Under the pieces are notes generated by a model that was not told the DNA's origin, did no database searches, and was given only the letters and a program-made list of their open reading frames with translations. A program made the translations under genes and the position numbers. From Halonatronomonas betaini (GTDB taxonomy: Bacteria; Bacillota; Halanaerobiia; Halanaerobiales; Halarsenatibacteraceae), in contig NZ_JADPIE010000003.1 of the NCBI RefSeq assembly GCF_015666175.1, forward strand, positions 310,001 through 374,000: a stretch of DNA of 64,000 nt. Direction: 5' to 3'. Positions within the stretch are counted from its first letter, which is position 1. The number at the start of each line of letters is the position of its first letter. Positions 53,195-62,291 of this stretch are shown here, piece after piece.

Positions 53195-54460
53195 TTATAA
53201 TGCTTTATGTCCTATATCATTTCTAATATGATAATTTTCAAAATTAATTTTTTCTACACCGGTATAAGCCTTATCTATTACTTCCTTAAAACTATTCCCT
53301 AGAGCAGTAACTGCCAGAACCCGGCCCCCATTAGTCAGTAATCCATCCTTTTCTAATCTGGTGCCTGCCTGGAAAACTATCATATCTTCAATCTTTTCCG
53401 CTTCTTTAATTCCTGTGATTTCTAATCCCTTTTTATATTTAACTGGATAGCCACCTGAAGCCATTACAACACAGAGAGTCTTTCTATCCTTCCATTTGAT
53501 TTCGATTTGATCGAGTTTTTGATTTAAAACTGCCTCCATAATATCTATTAAATCGGTTTCTAAGAGAGGGAGAATTACCTGGGCTTCAGGATCTCCAAAT
53601 CGGGCATTATACTCAAGAACTTTAGCCTCGTCACCATTTATCATTAATCCAAAATAGATGATCCCTTTAAAACCTATACCTTCAGTATTTAATGCCGCCA
53701 GGGTAGGCTCTATTATTCTTTCTTTAATTTTTAATTCGATATCCTGATCAACAATTGGTGCAGGAGCATAAGCCCCCATCCCTCCTGTATTCGGGCCTTC
53801 CCCTCCATTATAAGCTGCTTTATGATCCTGGGCTGCTGGCATGGTTTTTATGGATCTGCCATCGCAGAAAGCTAAAATCGTAGCCTCTTCACCTTCTAAA
53901 TAATCTTCAATAATTATTTTAGATCCAGCATCTCCAAATTTTTTATCTAACATTATTTCTTCAACAGCTGCCAGTGCTTCCTTTTCGCTCTGGGCTACAG
54001 TAACGCCCTTGCCTGCTGCCAGGCCATCAGCCTTAACAACCAGGGGCGGAGTTTTTGATTTAATATATTCAATTGCCCTATCTGGATCATTAAAACTTTC
54101 ATATTCTGCTGTTGGTATCTTATATTTTTCTAATAGATTTTTTGAAAATATTTTGCTACTTTCCAATTGAGCTGCTTTTTTATTCGGTCCAAAAACCTTT
54201 AATCCATCTTCCTTAAATAAATCAACTATTCCTTCTGCCAGCGGTGTTTCTGGGCCTACTACAGTTAAATCCAACCTCTCCTTTAATGCAAATTCATTTA
54301 ATGCCAGTAAATTATTAGATTCAATTTTTAGATTAGTACCGTACTCTGCTGTACCAGCATTCCCTGGCGCTATAAATAATTCATCAACTCTACTACTTTG
54401 CGATAATTTCCAGGCCAGTGCTGATTCTCTGCCTCCACTGCCAATAAGAAGAATTTTCAA
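53195..54460 (-). CDS. purD: Phosphoribosylamine-glycine ligase
   Basis: Second step of purine synthesis: joins glycine to phosphoribosylamine. The 421-residue ATP-grasp enzyme has ILLIGSGGRESALAWKL, VKADGLAAGKGV, GEEATILAFCDG and the C-terminal KVLEYNARFGDPEAQ. It is the first gene of the operon, directly behind the tandem riboswitch terminator. Confidence 0.97.
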   Translation of the reverse strand: MKILLIGSGGRESALAWKLSQSSRVDELFIAPGNAGTAEYGTNLKIESNNLLALNEFALKERLDLTVVGPETPLAEGIVDLFKEDGLKVFGPNKKAAQLESSKIFSKNLLEKYKIPTAEYESFNDPDRAIEYIKSKTPPLVVKADGLAAGKGVTVAQSEKEALAAVEEIMLDKKFGDAGSKIIIEDYLEGEEATILAFCDGRSIKTMPAAQDHKAAYNGGEGPNTGGMGAYAPAPIVDQDIELKIKERIIEPTLAALNTEGIGFKGIIYFGLMINGDEAKVLEYNARFGDPEAQVILPLLETDLIDIMEAVLNQKLDQIEIKWKDRKTLCVVMASGGYPVKYKKGLEITGIKEAEKIEDMIVFQAGTRLEKDGLLTNGGRVLAVTALGNSFKEVIDKAYTGVEKINFENYHIRNDIGHKAL

Positions 54461-54486
54461 TATATCACCCCTGTTATGATTTACCC

Positions 54487-54557
54487 CATTAACAAATAAA
54501 AATAGCCCAGGTCAGGAAAGCTCTACAATTATGAGTAGAACCTCCCCGCCTGGGCTT
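54487..54557 (-). terminator. Intrinsic terminator of the guanine-PRPP riboswitch leader
   Basis: Stem AGCCCAGG with CCTGGGCT, enclosing an inner GAAAGCTCTAC/GTAGAAC hairpin region, then ATTTTTATTTG on the minus strand. The first arm is also part of the PRPP aptamer core (AAAAGCCC), so ligand binding by that aptamer should block the terminator. Confidence 0.85.
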
Positions 54558-54683
54558 TTATCCCTTCGGTGTAATATAATATATATCTGTACCGCTTGGA
54601 CCAGCCATAGATAGACATACTTATCCTATATTCTATAGGCATACTTATCATGTATTCTATATATGCGGAAACCTAGGTACACT
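54535..54683 (-). promoter_or_regulatory. PRPP riboswitch (ykkC subtype 2), second half of tandem
   Basis: On the minus strand: GTACCTAGGTTTCCGC near the 5' end, GGCTGGTCCAAGCGGTAC in the middle and ACCGAAGGGATAAAAGCCCA then GGCGGGG at the 3' end, the conserved ykkC blocks. Position after a guanine aptamer and before purD indicates the PRPP-sensing subtype (2b). A variable stem holds two direct copies of a 23-base unit at 54616 and 54640. Confidence 0.85.
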
Positions 54684-54756
54684 TCCCCCATAGTCAGACC
54701 GTTTACGGCAGCCTGGTAGAGACTTGTGAGCCATATTCTCACCGTTATATGAGGTA
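54684..54756 (-). promoter_or_regulatory. Guanine riboswitch aptamer, first half of tandem
   Basis: Minus strand contains CCTCATATAA, GAATATGGCTCAC, AGTCTCTACCAGG, GCCGTAAACGG and CTGACTATGGG, the full purine-aptamer signature. The specificity position is C (GACTATG), as in guanine-type aptamers rather than the U of adenine types. Confidence 0.95.
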
Positions 54757-54782
54757 CAAATTTTATTCAATTTTATACTTAC

Positions 54783-54811
54783 ATCTTAACAGATGGATTT
54801 TATTAAGTCAA
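54783..54811 (-). promoter_or_regulatory. Promoter of the purine operon
   Basis: Minus-strand TTGACT and TAAGAT with a 17-base spacer. Transcription would start near 54776, 20 bases before the guanine aptamer. Confidence 0.65.
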
Positions 54812-54927
54812 GAAGTTCATATTATTATTTCTAACTTGAAGGAAAAAATAGAGTTTTGTTGAATTAATGATTAACAGAACATTTAATAATTTCAGGATAG
54901 GTTGAAATAATAAGGAGGTATACACCA

Positions 54928-55803
54928 ATGAGTATTGGAATACTAACTGATAGTACAGCTGATTTACCTGATGAATTATACAAAAAATTTGATATTGGAG
55001 TTATTCCACTAACAGTAAACTTTGGAGATGACACCTTTATTGATGGCGTTGAAATAACATCAGAAGAATTTTTTCAAAAATTAGATCAATATAATGAGCA
55101 ACCAACTACATCCATGCCATCTGTCGGTAACTTTATAGAAAAATATAAAGAGTTAAATAAAAAATACGACAGGATTATCTCCATTCATTTATCAGGAAAC
55201 TTAAGTGGCACCTTAAATTCTGCAAAATTGGCTGCTAGAGAATGTTCAGATATTGATATCTATCCAATTGACTCAAAGTCAATCTCTTTAGGACTTGGAT
55301 TTCAGGTTCTATATGCAGCCAGATTAATTAAAGCAGGCAAAAACATTTCAGAGATTAAAGATAAACTTGCTAAAGCAAAGGATAACCTACTTCTCTATTT
55401 TACAGTTAATGATTTAACTTATATGAAAGAAGGGGGCAGAATAGGGAAAGCCCAGGCCTTTTTAGGAAGTATATTAAATATAAACCCGGTAATATCTATC
55501 AGCACTGAGACCGGTGAGGTTGAACCTCTGGATAAAGTCAGGGGCAAAAAGAGAACTTTTAGAAAAATGCTTGAAATAGCAGAAAGCAGGATTTCTGGAA
55601 AGGATAAAGTCTGGATCGGCTTTGCCCATGGAGATAGAAAAGAAGATATGCTTAAATTTAAAAATAAATTAATAGATAAGCTTGATTCAAGTTATAATAT
55701 AGATAAAGAGGTATATGAGACAAGAATAAGCCCAACACTTGGAAGCCATGTCGGGCCATCTGTCTACGCAGGTTTTATAATGACTGATATTGAGTTAAAT
55801 TAG
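54928..55803 (+). CDS. DegV-family fatty acid-binding protein
   Basis: Binds a fatty acid, probably to present it to the FakA kinase. The 291-residue protein begins IGILTDSTADLPDEL and has QPTTSMPSVG, the SIHLSGNLSGTLNSA ligand loop and LTYMKEGGRIGKAQAF. AAGGAGGT lies 8 bases before the ATG. No fakA is nearby. It ends 3 bases from the convergent TPR gene. Confidence 0.94.
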   Translation: MSIGILTDSTADLPDELYKKFDIGVIPLTVNFGDDTFIDGVEITSEEFFQKLDQYNEQPTTSMPSVGNFIEKYKELNKKYDRIISIHLSGNLSGTLNSAKLAARECSDIDIYPIDSKSISLGLGFQVLYAARLIKAGKNISEIKDKLAKAKDNLLLYFTVNDLTYMKEGGRIGKAQAFLGSILNINPVISISTETGEVEPLDKVRGKKRTFRKMLEIAESRISGKDKVWIGFAHGDRKEDMLKFKNKLIDKLDSSYNIDKEVYETRISPTLGSHVGPSVYAGFIMTDIELN

Positions 55804-55806
55804 ATA

Positions 55807-56793
55807 TTATTTATTATCCTGCGTAGAGATTATTCTGCCTCTAATATTGACATTTTTTTGATCATTAATCCAGCCTGTCAAACTTCTTAGGCGATATCTA
55901 TCAGATAAATCTCTATCTCCTAATTCAATGCCAAATCTAAAAGATTTGGTACTGTCATGATATCTTGAGCCAGTAAAATTTATACCTAAATCTTCTAAAG
56001 GGTAATAAAGTTCAATCTGCTGAGAAAAATCTAAAAAACTTTCATTTTCGTAAAATCTACTTTTATTTCTTAAAAGCAAGGTGATTCTTTCAAAATTATG
56101 GATATATTCAATATCTAAATCCCTATAAAAACTAGTATCTTCAACCCAGGGATCTATAAAACTATATCTAATTCCTGCTCGCCGATTATAGTTAATATCA
56201 TAAGTCAAATAACTGCTTATGCTAAATTCATATAAACTATCAAAACCACTTATATTTGAAGCAAAACTCAACTCAAGATCAGGAGGTGTTACAGGATCAG
56301 TGAAATAAATACTGGTATTAAGATTTAAAGCTGGCTTTCGGTTATCATAAGAAGGTCCAAAGGCTATATCCATTAAGACTCCATCCTGAATCGGGTTTTC
56401 AACTCCTAAAAGTATAGATTTAAATAGATTATTATCATACCCGATGCTAAAATCCAAAAACCTTTCTATGTTTTGCCTGCTGGCAGATTTCCATAATTCT
56501 ACTCTATCAAGATGCTCTTTAAAATCCTGTCTTTCTGGATATTTTTTTATTAAATCTTCAAGAATCATGATAGCTTCTGAATAATCTCCCTGCCAGCTAA
56601 TCAGTAAAGCTTTATAAAAAATATGGTCTGGATACCCTGTTAGATCATCCTGTTCAAGTTTCTCAAGGGCTAAATCATATTCTTCATCTGATATTAATTC
56701 CTGAATAACCTCTAAATCAACAATATTATTTGCTTCTACCTGCACTGAAATAATTAATAAAACCAGTAACATAATTATAATTTTTGTTTTCAT
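55807..56793 (-). CDS. Exported TPR protein with predicted outer-membrane beta-barrel
   Basis: 328 residues. A signal peptide (1-21) precedes a TPR-like helical segment (about 28-110, LALEKLEQDDL and DYSEAIMILEDLIKKYPERQ), then from residue 120 a long run of alternating hydrophobic/polar beta strands rich in Tyr, Phe and Asn (for example FLDFSIGYDNNLF, YEFSISSYLTYDINYNRRAGIRYSF). The order TPR then barrel recalls YaiO-like outer-membrane proteins. This would fit a diderm Firmicute. No family is certain. Alone, after a weak AGGCGG site. Confidence 0.7.
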   Translation of the reverse strand: MKTKIIIMLLVLLIISVQVEANNIVDLEVIQELISDEEYDLALEKLEQDDLTGYPDHIFYKALLISWQGDYSEAIMILEDLIKKYPERQDFKEHLDRVELWKSASRQNIERFLDFSIGYDNNLFKSILLGVENPIQDGVLMDIAFGPSYDNRKPALNLNTSIYFTDPVTPPDLELSFASNISGFDSLYEFSISSYLTYDINYNRRAGIRYSFIDPWVEDTSFYRDLDIEYIHNFERITLLLRNKSRFYENESFLDFSQQIELYYPLEDLGINFTGSRYHDSTKSFRFGIELGDRDLSDRYRLRSLTGWINDQKNVNIRGRIISTQDNK

Positions 56794-56872
56794 TAAACAT
56801 ACCGCCTCCTAAAACTAATATAAGTCAGGATTGACTACAAAAATTTAAAAAATCAAAACAGAATATAGCATT

Positions 56873-57802
56873 TTAATTATTAATAAAATCTAAAACCTTA
56901 TCTTTATATTTATCATCATAATCAAAATATATTTCTGCATGTTGACTATTACTTACAGTAAGTTTTGATTTAAAATCATGTTTAATTCCATCATAAATCT
57001 CTTCTGCCATAAAAAATGGAGTTATCTCATCACTTTTACTATGAATTATAAATACTGGAACTTCAGAATTCTTTAACTGACTGGATAGTTCTGCATCCTG
57101 ATAGAAAAATCCTAGTTTATATCTGGTATATAAATTACCTGCCAGTAACATATAATCAGGTGGGTAGAAAGTATCTACCTTTTCTAAATGCTGACTTATT
57201 GGAAATTGCATTTCGCTTAATGCAGAATCTAATATTGCATAATTAATATGTTCATTTCCATGTTCAGTACTAATATATAAACCAGCAGTCAGCCCACCAA
57301 ATGATATTCCCCAGAGACCAATATCATATGAAAAATCATCTTCAATATAATTTACATAATCTTTAAGATCATATTTTTCTAAAACTCCATATGTATTATT
57401 AGCTGCCATATTCTCACCTGAGCTTCTTTGATCATAAGTAAGAACATCTATCCCTGCTTCTAAAAAAAATTCTGCATAGGGATAGACAGACCTCCTATTG
57501 CCCCCTGAGCCATGGACCATAATTACTAACTGATTGGATGATTCTCCAGAAAGAATCAACTCTCCAGGTATTTTATGGTCAGCTTTAGATGATTCGATTT
57601 CCAGGTCATTTATTTGATATCTGCTAATAAATTTCTCTAAATTAAACTGCTCCATACTCTTTAACTCATTAGTGATATTTTTAAGGCTGGTCCGCTTGTT
57701 ATCAGTAAACTGCATTGAACCATCATATACGAACCTGCCTGTGAAAAATATATTGATAATTATAAGAGCCATAATAATAACTGCAATTATAATTTTTTTC
57801 AT
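56873..57802 (-). CDS. Membrane-anchored alpha/beta hydrolase
   Basis: 309 residues with an N-terminal membrane helix (about 3-24) and an extracytoplasmic serine-hydrolase fold: oxyanion-hole segment VMVHGSGGNRRS, nucleophile Ser in WGISFGGLTAG, acid in SKSDEITPF and a C-terminal His in NSQHAEIYFD. The substrate is unknown; the family includes esterases and peptidases (DUF1749/BAAT-like). Monocistronic. Confidence 0.88.
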   Translation of the reverse strand: MKKIIIAVIIMALIIINIFFTGRFVYDGSMQFTDNKRTSLKNITNELKSMEQFNLEKFISRYQINDLEIESSKADHKIPGELILSGESSNQLVIMVHGSGGNRRSVYPYAEFFLEAGIDVLTYDQRSSGENMAANNTYGVLEKYDLKDYVNYIEDDFSYDIGLWGISFGGLTAGLYISTEHGNEHINYAILDSALSEMQFPISQHLEKVDTFYPPDYMLLAGNLYTRYKLGFFYQDAELSSQLKNSEVPVFIIHSKSDEITPFFMAEEIYDGIKHDFKSKLTVSNSQHAEIYFDYDDKYKDKVLDFINN

Positions 57803-58111
57803 TATAAAACCACCTTTAATTCTTTAACTTTAATTGTATTATAGATTTTTCAAAAATCAAAATTTATTAATCATTAAATCAGAAAAAGTATAAATAAATT
57901 TAATTTTATGAATTGTTATATTTTAGCGCTTTAACTTGACAAATTATTTTTGTTATGCTAAATTATTAAACATTATAAGCCCATATATAAGGAGGTGACA
58001 GGGAGTTAACTAAGATTTTTAACCTTTTTATTAGTAGAGATAATGAGTATTCTAGTAGCCGAGCAGAGTAACTATCAAAACAAAATATTTAAACCAAGGA
58101 GAGAGTAGATA
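57803..58111. other. 309-base intergenic region with duplicated start signal
   Basis: Between the divergent hydrolase and TctC genes. It holds a plus-strand promoter (57936-57964), an orphan strong ribosome site AAGGAGGTGA (about 57990) and a 21-codon open frame (58043-58108) that ends two codons before the TctC start. The 12 bases AGATAATGAGTA occur at both 58038 and 58107. No other gene is visible. Confidence 0.55.
57936..57964 (+). promoter_or_regulatory. Promoter of the TctC-type gene
   Basis: TTGACA and TAAATT with a 17-base spacer, about 150 bases before the coding start. Confidence 0.55.
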
Positions 58112-59107
58112 ATGAGTAAAAATACAAGGTATCTAATCATAATTCTAGTATTTTCATTAGTTTTTTCATTTAATAATATTCAGGCAGAGGAACCATGGTC
58201 AGCAGTTGAGGGAGAAAGTTTTGATTTAATTGTTGGTTTTGATTCTGGAGGTTCACATGATTTATCAGCCCGTTATTTAGCTGAAGCTTTATCAGATTTA
58301 AATATCGATATCAACATAGTTAATATGCCTGGTGGTATAGGAACTGAGGCTGGCTATCATGTTGCTTCACAGGATCCAGATTCAAATATTTTATTCTGGG
58401 GTCATCCACCAGCTGTAGTTTTTGATCCAGCAACAGAAAATGTTGGCTATGAATATAGCGATTTTGATCCAGTCGGAGCCATTGGTAGCCCTACATTTGT
58501 CATTGCATCAAGAGATGGAGCTCCATATGAAACTCTGGATGAACTAATTGAGTATATGGAAGAAAATCCTGGTGAAGTAATTGTTGGTGGCCAGGGTGAA
58601 ATGCACCTAATGCATTTTGCAATTGAATTTATTTTGCCAATGGACGAACTGGACTATAGATATGTTGCCCTTGCAGGAGGTGCTGATGTTACATTAAACC
58701 TTACTGGAGGTCATGTTGATGTTGGCCATATGAGTCTATCTGCAGCCAGACCATTACATGAAGATGATGACTTAACAGTAATGGTTCATACTTCTTCAGA
58801 AACTGAAGAGGTTGATATGATGCCTGATGTTCCCCATGTTTCTGAATATGGAATTGAATTTACTGAACCACATACAATGGCAGCCTGGGCTCCAGCTGGT
58901 ACAGATCTTGAAACAAGAGAAGCCTTAAATGCTGCATTTGCTGAAGTATTAGAAAATGACGAAGAATTGCAAAGTAATATGAGTGAAATGGGCTTTATTT
59001 TAGATCATTATACAATTGAGGAAACTGATGATTATTTTGGCGGTGTATTATATGAGGAAATCCTTCCTCAATACGAGGAATGGCTGGAGAATCAAAGACA
59101 ACAATAA
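58112..59107 (+). CDS. Tripartite tricarboxylate transporter substrate-binding protein (TctC/Bug family)
   Basis: Periplasmic-type receptor, 331 residues, with a signal peptide (1-26, ending IQAEEPW). The family pattern is seen as IVGFDSGGSHDLSARYLAEAL, VNMPGGIGTEAGYHVA and the C-terminal half with VALAGGADVTLNLTGGHVDVG. Carboxylates are the usual ligands, but the ligand is not readable. It is an orphan: no TctA or TctB membrane gene lies in the window. AAGGAG is 10 bases upstream of the ATG. A terminator follows. Confidence 0.92.
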   Translation: MSKNTRYLIIILVFSLVFSFNNIQAEEPWSAVEGESFDLIVGFDSGGSHDLSARYLAEALSDLNIDINIVNMPGGIGTEAGYHVASQDPDSNILFWGHPPAVVFDPATENVGYEYSDFDPVGAIGSPTFVIASRDGAPYETLDELIEYMEENPGEVIVGGQGEMHLMHFAIEFILPMDELDYRYVALAGGADVTLNLTGGHVDVGHMSLSAARPLHEDDDLTVMVHTSSETEEVDMMPDVPHVSEYGIEFTEPHTMAAWAPAGTDLETREALNAAFAEVLENDEELQSNMSEMGFILDHYTIEETDDYFGGVLYEEILPQYEEWLENQRQQ

Positions 59108-59121
59108 TAATTAATCATGAT

Positions 59122-59152
59122 AAAGAGCTCTGATATAATATCAGAGCTCTTT
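59122..59152. terminator. Bidirectional terminator
   Basis: Perfect 15-bp stem AAAGAGCTCTGATAT with its complement around a 1-base centre, flanked by TTTAACTC on the plus side. It separates the convergent TctC and ABC-transporter operons. Confidence 0.85.
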
Positions 59153-59175
59153 TAACTCTTTTAAAGAAACTTTCT

Positions 59176-59913
59176 TTAAAAATGCTTAGCTAATAATTCA
59201 TCCATTACTCCACTTTCAATTACATCCTGAAGGCCTGCATTTAATTTATCCAATAACTCAGTATTGCCTCTAGCTACTGCTAAACCATATTCTTCGCCAG
59301 TAACAAGCTCTGCAATCATCTCTACTGGGTTCTCAGCGGCATATCTTTGAGCTACAGGGGTATCCAGAACAACTGCCTGTACATTTTCATTTATAAGGTC
59401 CTGAACTGCCAGCACAAAGGTATCAAAGTGAGTTACATTACCGGTTAAAATACCTGTATCCTGAAGATGTTCTTCAACCCAGAGATCACCAGTTGTACCT
59501 GTCTGGACTGCGAGACGATTATCGCCAAATAAAACAGTCACATTATGGCCACTATCTTCTTTAACAAGAACAGCTTGATTTGCAGAATAATATGGGTCTG
59601 TAAAATCCACAACCTGTGCCCGCTGTTCTGTTATTGTCATACCGGCTGCAACAATATCAATAGTACCTGCCTGTAAACCAGGAATTAAGGAATCAAAGCT
59701 GATATCTGTAATTTCAATATCAAACCCCTGACTTTCCCCGATAGCTCTCATTAAATCGATATCAAAACCAACTACTTCTCCATCCTGAATATACTCAAAT
59801 GGAGGAAAACCAGCACTTGTTCCAACTACATAGGTTTCAGCCATAACTGTAAATCCAGAAAGAGCCACCAATAAAGCAAGAGCTAACATTACAACAAAGG
59901 TCCTTTTTAACAT
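59176..59913 (-). CDS. Polar amino acid ABC transporter, substrate-binding protein
   Basis: Family 3 solute-binding protein of 245 residues. The start at 59913 (MLKRTFVVMLALALLVALSG) follows GGGGGT and gives a clean signal peptide ending VMAE; an upstream frame of 14 codons is rejected. Motifs: VVGTSAGFPPFEYIQDGEVVGFDIDLM-type start, GMTITEQRAQVVDFTDPYY and LAVQTGTTGDLWVEEHL. Last gene of a four-gene operon. Confidence 0.95.
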   Translation of the reverse strand: MLKRTFVVMLALALLVALSGFTVMAETYVVGTSAGFPPFEYIQDGEVVGFDIDLMRAIGESQGFDIEITDISFDSLIPGLQAGTIDIVAAGMTITEQRAQVVDFTDPYYSANQAVLVKEDSGHNVTVLFGDNRLAVQTGTTGDLWVEEHLQDTGILTGNVTHFDTFVLAVQDLINENVQAVVLDTPVAQRYAAENPVEMIAELVTGEEYGLAVARGNTELLDKLNAGLQDVIESGVMDELLAKHF

Positions 59914-59967
59914 TATTATTACCCCCTTATTAAAATTGACTAAATTAAAATCCACAACTATTTTAGT

Positions 59968-60648
59968 TTAACCAAAACCTGGAATCTTCAGTTTTTCTTC
60001 TATTCTATCGATAATCCAGGTGCTTATCCAGACAATAATTAGATAAATTATTGCAGCAATAAGATAAACTCTGAAAAATTGATAATTACGGCTGGCTATA
60101 AATTTGCCCTGAGTCATTAAATCTGGAGCCCCAATAACATATGCCAGTGAAGTATACTTTAAGATATATATAAATTCATTAGTCCAGGCAGGAATTGCCC
60201 AGCGAATTGCCTGGGGCAGAACAATAGTAAAAATTGTCTGCCAGCGACTCATTCCCAGCGAATAAGCTGACTTAAATTGATCAGACCCCACTGACTCGAT
60301 TGAACCTCTAGTATACTCTGCCTGATAGGCTGCACAGTTAATAGTAAACCCAAGATAGGCAACTGTTACTGCTGTCATTCTAATACCATATGGCGGTAGT
60401 GCAAAATAAAGAATAAATAGCTGAGCAAGCATTGGAGTTCCTCTAATAATCTCAATATAGGCTGTACAGAGCCAGGCTACTGGTTTTGAGCCAAAACTTC
60501 TTCCCAGAGCTAGCAAAACCCCTAATATCGTTCCAAAAAACATAACTACTATTGTCAGGGTAAAGGTAAACCTTAAGCCACTCATTAATCTGCCAAAGTT
60601 ACTGATAAATATATCTATAATTAAATACTGAGAAAGGAAATCAAGCAA
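59968..60648 (-). CDS. Polar amino acid ABC transporter permease (HisM/GlnP type)
   Basis: Inner-membrane subunit of 226 residues, with about five helices and the EAA loop QFKSAYSLGMSRWQTIFTIVLPQA-type sequence that contacts the ATPase. It differs from the other permease of the operon (61410-62084), so the channel is a heterodimer. 3 bases from the ATPase gene. Confidence 0.95.
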   Translation of the reverse strand: MLDFLSQYLIIDIFISNFGRLMSGLRFTFTLTIVVMFFGTILGVLLALGRSFGSKPVAWLCTAYIEIIRGTPMLAQLFILYFALPPYGIRMTAVTVAYLGFTINCAAYQAEYTRGSIESVGSDQFKSAYSLGMSRWQTIFTIVLPQAIRWAIPAWTNEFIYILKYTSLAYVIGAPDLMTQGKFIASRNYQFFRVYLIAAIIYLIIVWISTWIIDRIEEKLKIPGFG

Positions 60649-60651
60649 TGC

Positions 60652-61410
60652 CTATTCACCGCCTTTACCATAAAGATCATCTAATTTAAATAAAAACTGC
60701 CTGGTCCGTTCGTTTTCAGGACCTTTAAACATATTTTCAGGATGGTTTTGTTCTACAATTTTGCCGCCTTCCATAAAGATAATCTCATCTGATACAGAGC
60801 GGGCAAATCCCATCTCATGGGTAACAACTAACATAGTCATACCCTCTTCAGCAAGCTTTTTCATTACATTCAAAACTTCACCAATTAATTCAGGATCTAA
60901 AGCTGAGGTTGGTTCATCAAATAGCATTAATTTAGGCTGCATTGCCAGTGCTCTTGCTATTGCAACTCTCTGCTTCTGACCACCAGATAATTGGGCTGGA
61001 TATGAATCATCAACATCGGTTAAACCAACTCTATCTAATTCAAATCTTGCAAGTTCTTCTGCTTCTTTTTTGGACATATTTTTAACCTTAGTTAACCCAA
61101 TCATAACATTCTTCTTTGCCGTTAAATGATGAAAGAGCCCAAATCCCTGGAAGACATAGCCAATCTGCTGTCTTATTTCATTGATATTTTTAGCAGAGAC
61201 TATTTCTGTATCTTCCAACCATATCTCTCCTGAATCTGGCATAATCAATCTATTAATACAATTTAAAACAGTACTTTTCCCGGTACCGCTGGGACCTATA
61301 ATAACTTTATTTTCACCGGTATTTAATGAGAAAGATATACCATCTAAGACAAGATTATCCCCAAAACTTTTTCTTAAATTCTTAACCTGTACAAGAGGTT
61401 TTTTCTCCAT
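60652..61410 (-). CDS. Polar amino acid ABC transporter ATP-binding protein (GlnQ type)
   Basis: 252 residues. Walker [11 protein letters not shown]-loop [12 protein letters not shown], signature [15 protein letters not shown], Walker [15 protein letters not shown] and switch His in VVTHEMGFA are all present. Start overlaps the permease stop by one base. Confidence 0.97.
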   Translation of the reverse strand: MEKKPLVQVKNLRKSFGDNLVLDGISFSLNTGENKVIIGPSGTGKSTVLNCINRLIMPDSGEIWLEDTEIVSAKNINEIRQQIGYVFQGFGLFHHLTAKKNVMIGLTKVKNMSKKEAEELARFELDRVGLTDVDDSYPAQLSGGQKQRVAIARALAMQPKLMLFDEPTSALDPELIGEVLNVMKKLAEEGMTMLVVTHEMGFARSVSDEIIFMEGGKIVEQNHPENMFKGPENERTRQFLFKLDDLYGKGGE

Positions 61411-62084
61411 TATCTGCTCTCAGCTCCTATCCCAGGTATTTTCAATTTGAATTCAACTAATTTTAATAGTCTCGTTACTCCAAAAGTTAGAATAAAATAG
61501 ATTGCTGCTATCATTAAAAAGATTGTAAGTGGATCATACTCTACTGCTATAATATACTGGCCCTGCCTTAAAAGCTCTGCTACTCCAATTGCATAGGCAA
61601 GTGATGTATCCTTTAAAATTATGGCATATTCATTGGCAAAGGGCGGGATGAAACTCCTGATTGCCTGGGGAAATATTACATAAAAAAAAGTTTTATATTT
61701 ACCCATTCCAATTGAGTAAGCAGCTGTTATTTGATCTGAGCTGATTGATTTGAATGTACCCCTAAAGATCTGGGCCATATAGGCTGAAGCTCTTATACCA
61801 AGACCGAGAACAGCAGCATTAAAAGGCCTGATTCTAAAACCTAGATTGGGAAGGCCATAAAAAACTAATAATAAAAGTACAAGTTCTGGTATACTTCTGA
61901 CTACTTTGCCATATAGGGCTGTAAACTTTCTTATTAATATATTCCCATAGGTTTCTCCAAAGGCTAGAATTAAGCCTAATATTAAACCAAATATCAATAT
62001 AAGGACAGTTAACTGTATTGTTATAACAGTACCTCTTAATAAAGCAGGCAAGGAATTAATAATTAATTCTAATCTTCTATCCAA
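61410..62084 (-). CDS. Polar amino acid ABC transporter permease
   Basis: First gene of the four-gene amino-acid uptake operon: 224 residues, about five helices, EAA loop [28 protein letters not shown] precedes the ATG. Its partner permease is at 59968-60648. Confidence 0.95.
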   Translation of the reverse strand: MDRRLELIINSLPALLRGTVITIQLTVLILIFGLILGLILAFGETYGNILIRKFTALYGKVVRSIPELVLLLLVFYGLPNLGFRIRPFNAAVLGLGIRASAYMAQIFRGTFKSISSDQITAAYSIGMGKYKTFFYVIFPQAIRSFIPPFANEYAIILKDTSLAYAIGVAELLRQGQYIIAVEYDPLTIFLMIAAIYFILTFGVTRLLKLVEFKLKIPGIGAESR

Positions 62085-62243
62085 AAATGTCCCCTCCTCT
62101 TTTTATAATTATAAAAATGTATATGATATTATTCAACGCAGGGTTAATTTCTCCTGCATAATAAAAAATTATTTTATAAATTACTCTATATTTTAAGAAT
62201 TAAGATACTGATACTATTTATTTTTTAAATTAATTTGAAATTA

Positions 62244-62252
62244 TGCTATAAT
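62244..62252 (+). promoter_or_regulatory. Extended -10 promoter of the second NhaC gene
   Basis: TGCTATAAT (extended -10) 39 bases before the start; no good -35 is visible. Confidence 0.5.
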
Positions 62253-62291
62253 CAAGAAGGTTAATGACAAATTTCGAAGGGTTGGGGTAAG

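Noticed and set aside
44490-54460. purB and purH as part of the operon.
   Set aside because: All ten pur genes were identified; no fumarase-like PurB or AICAR transformylase sequence is present here.
62140-62160. GCAGG/CCTGC inverted repeat upstream of the ABC transporter as a terminator or riboswitch.
   Set aside because: Stem of only 5 bp with no T-run and no recognisable aptamer.
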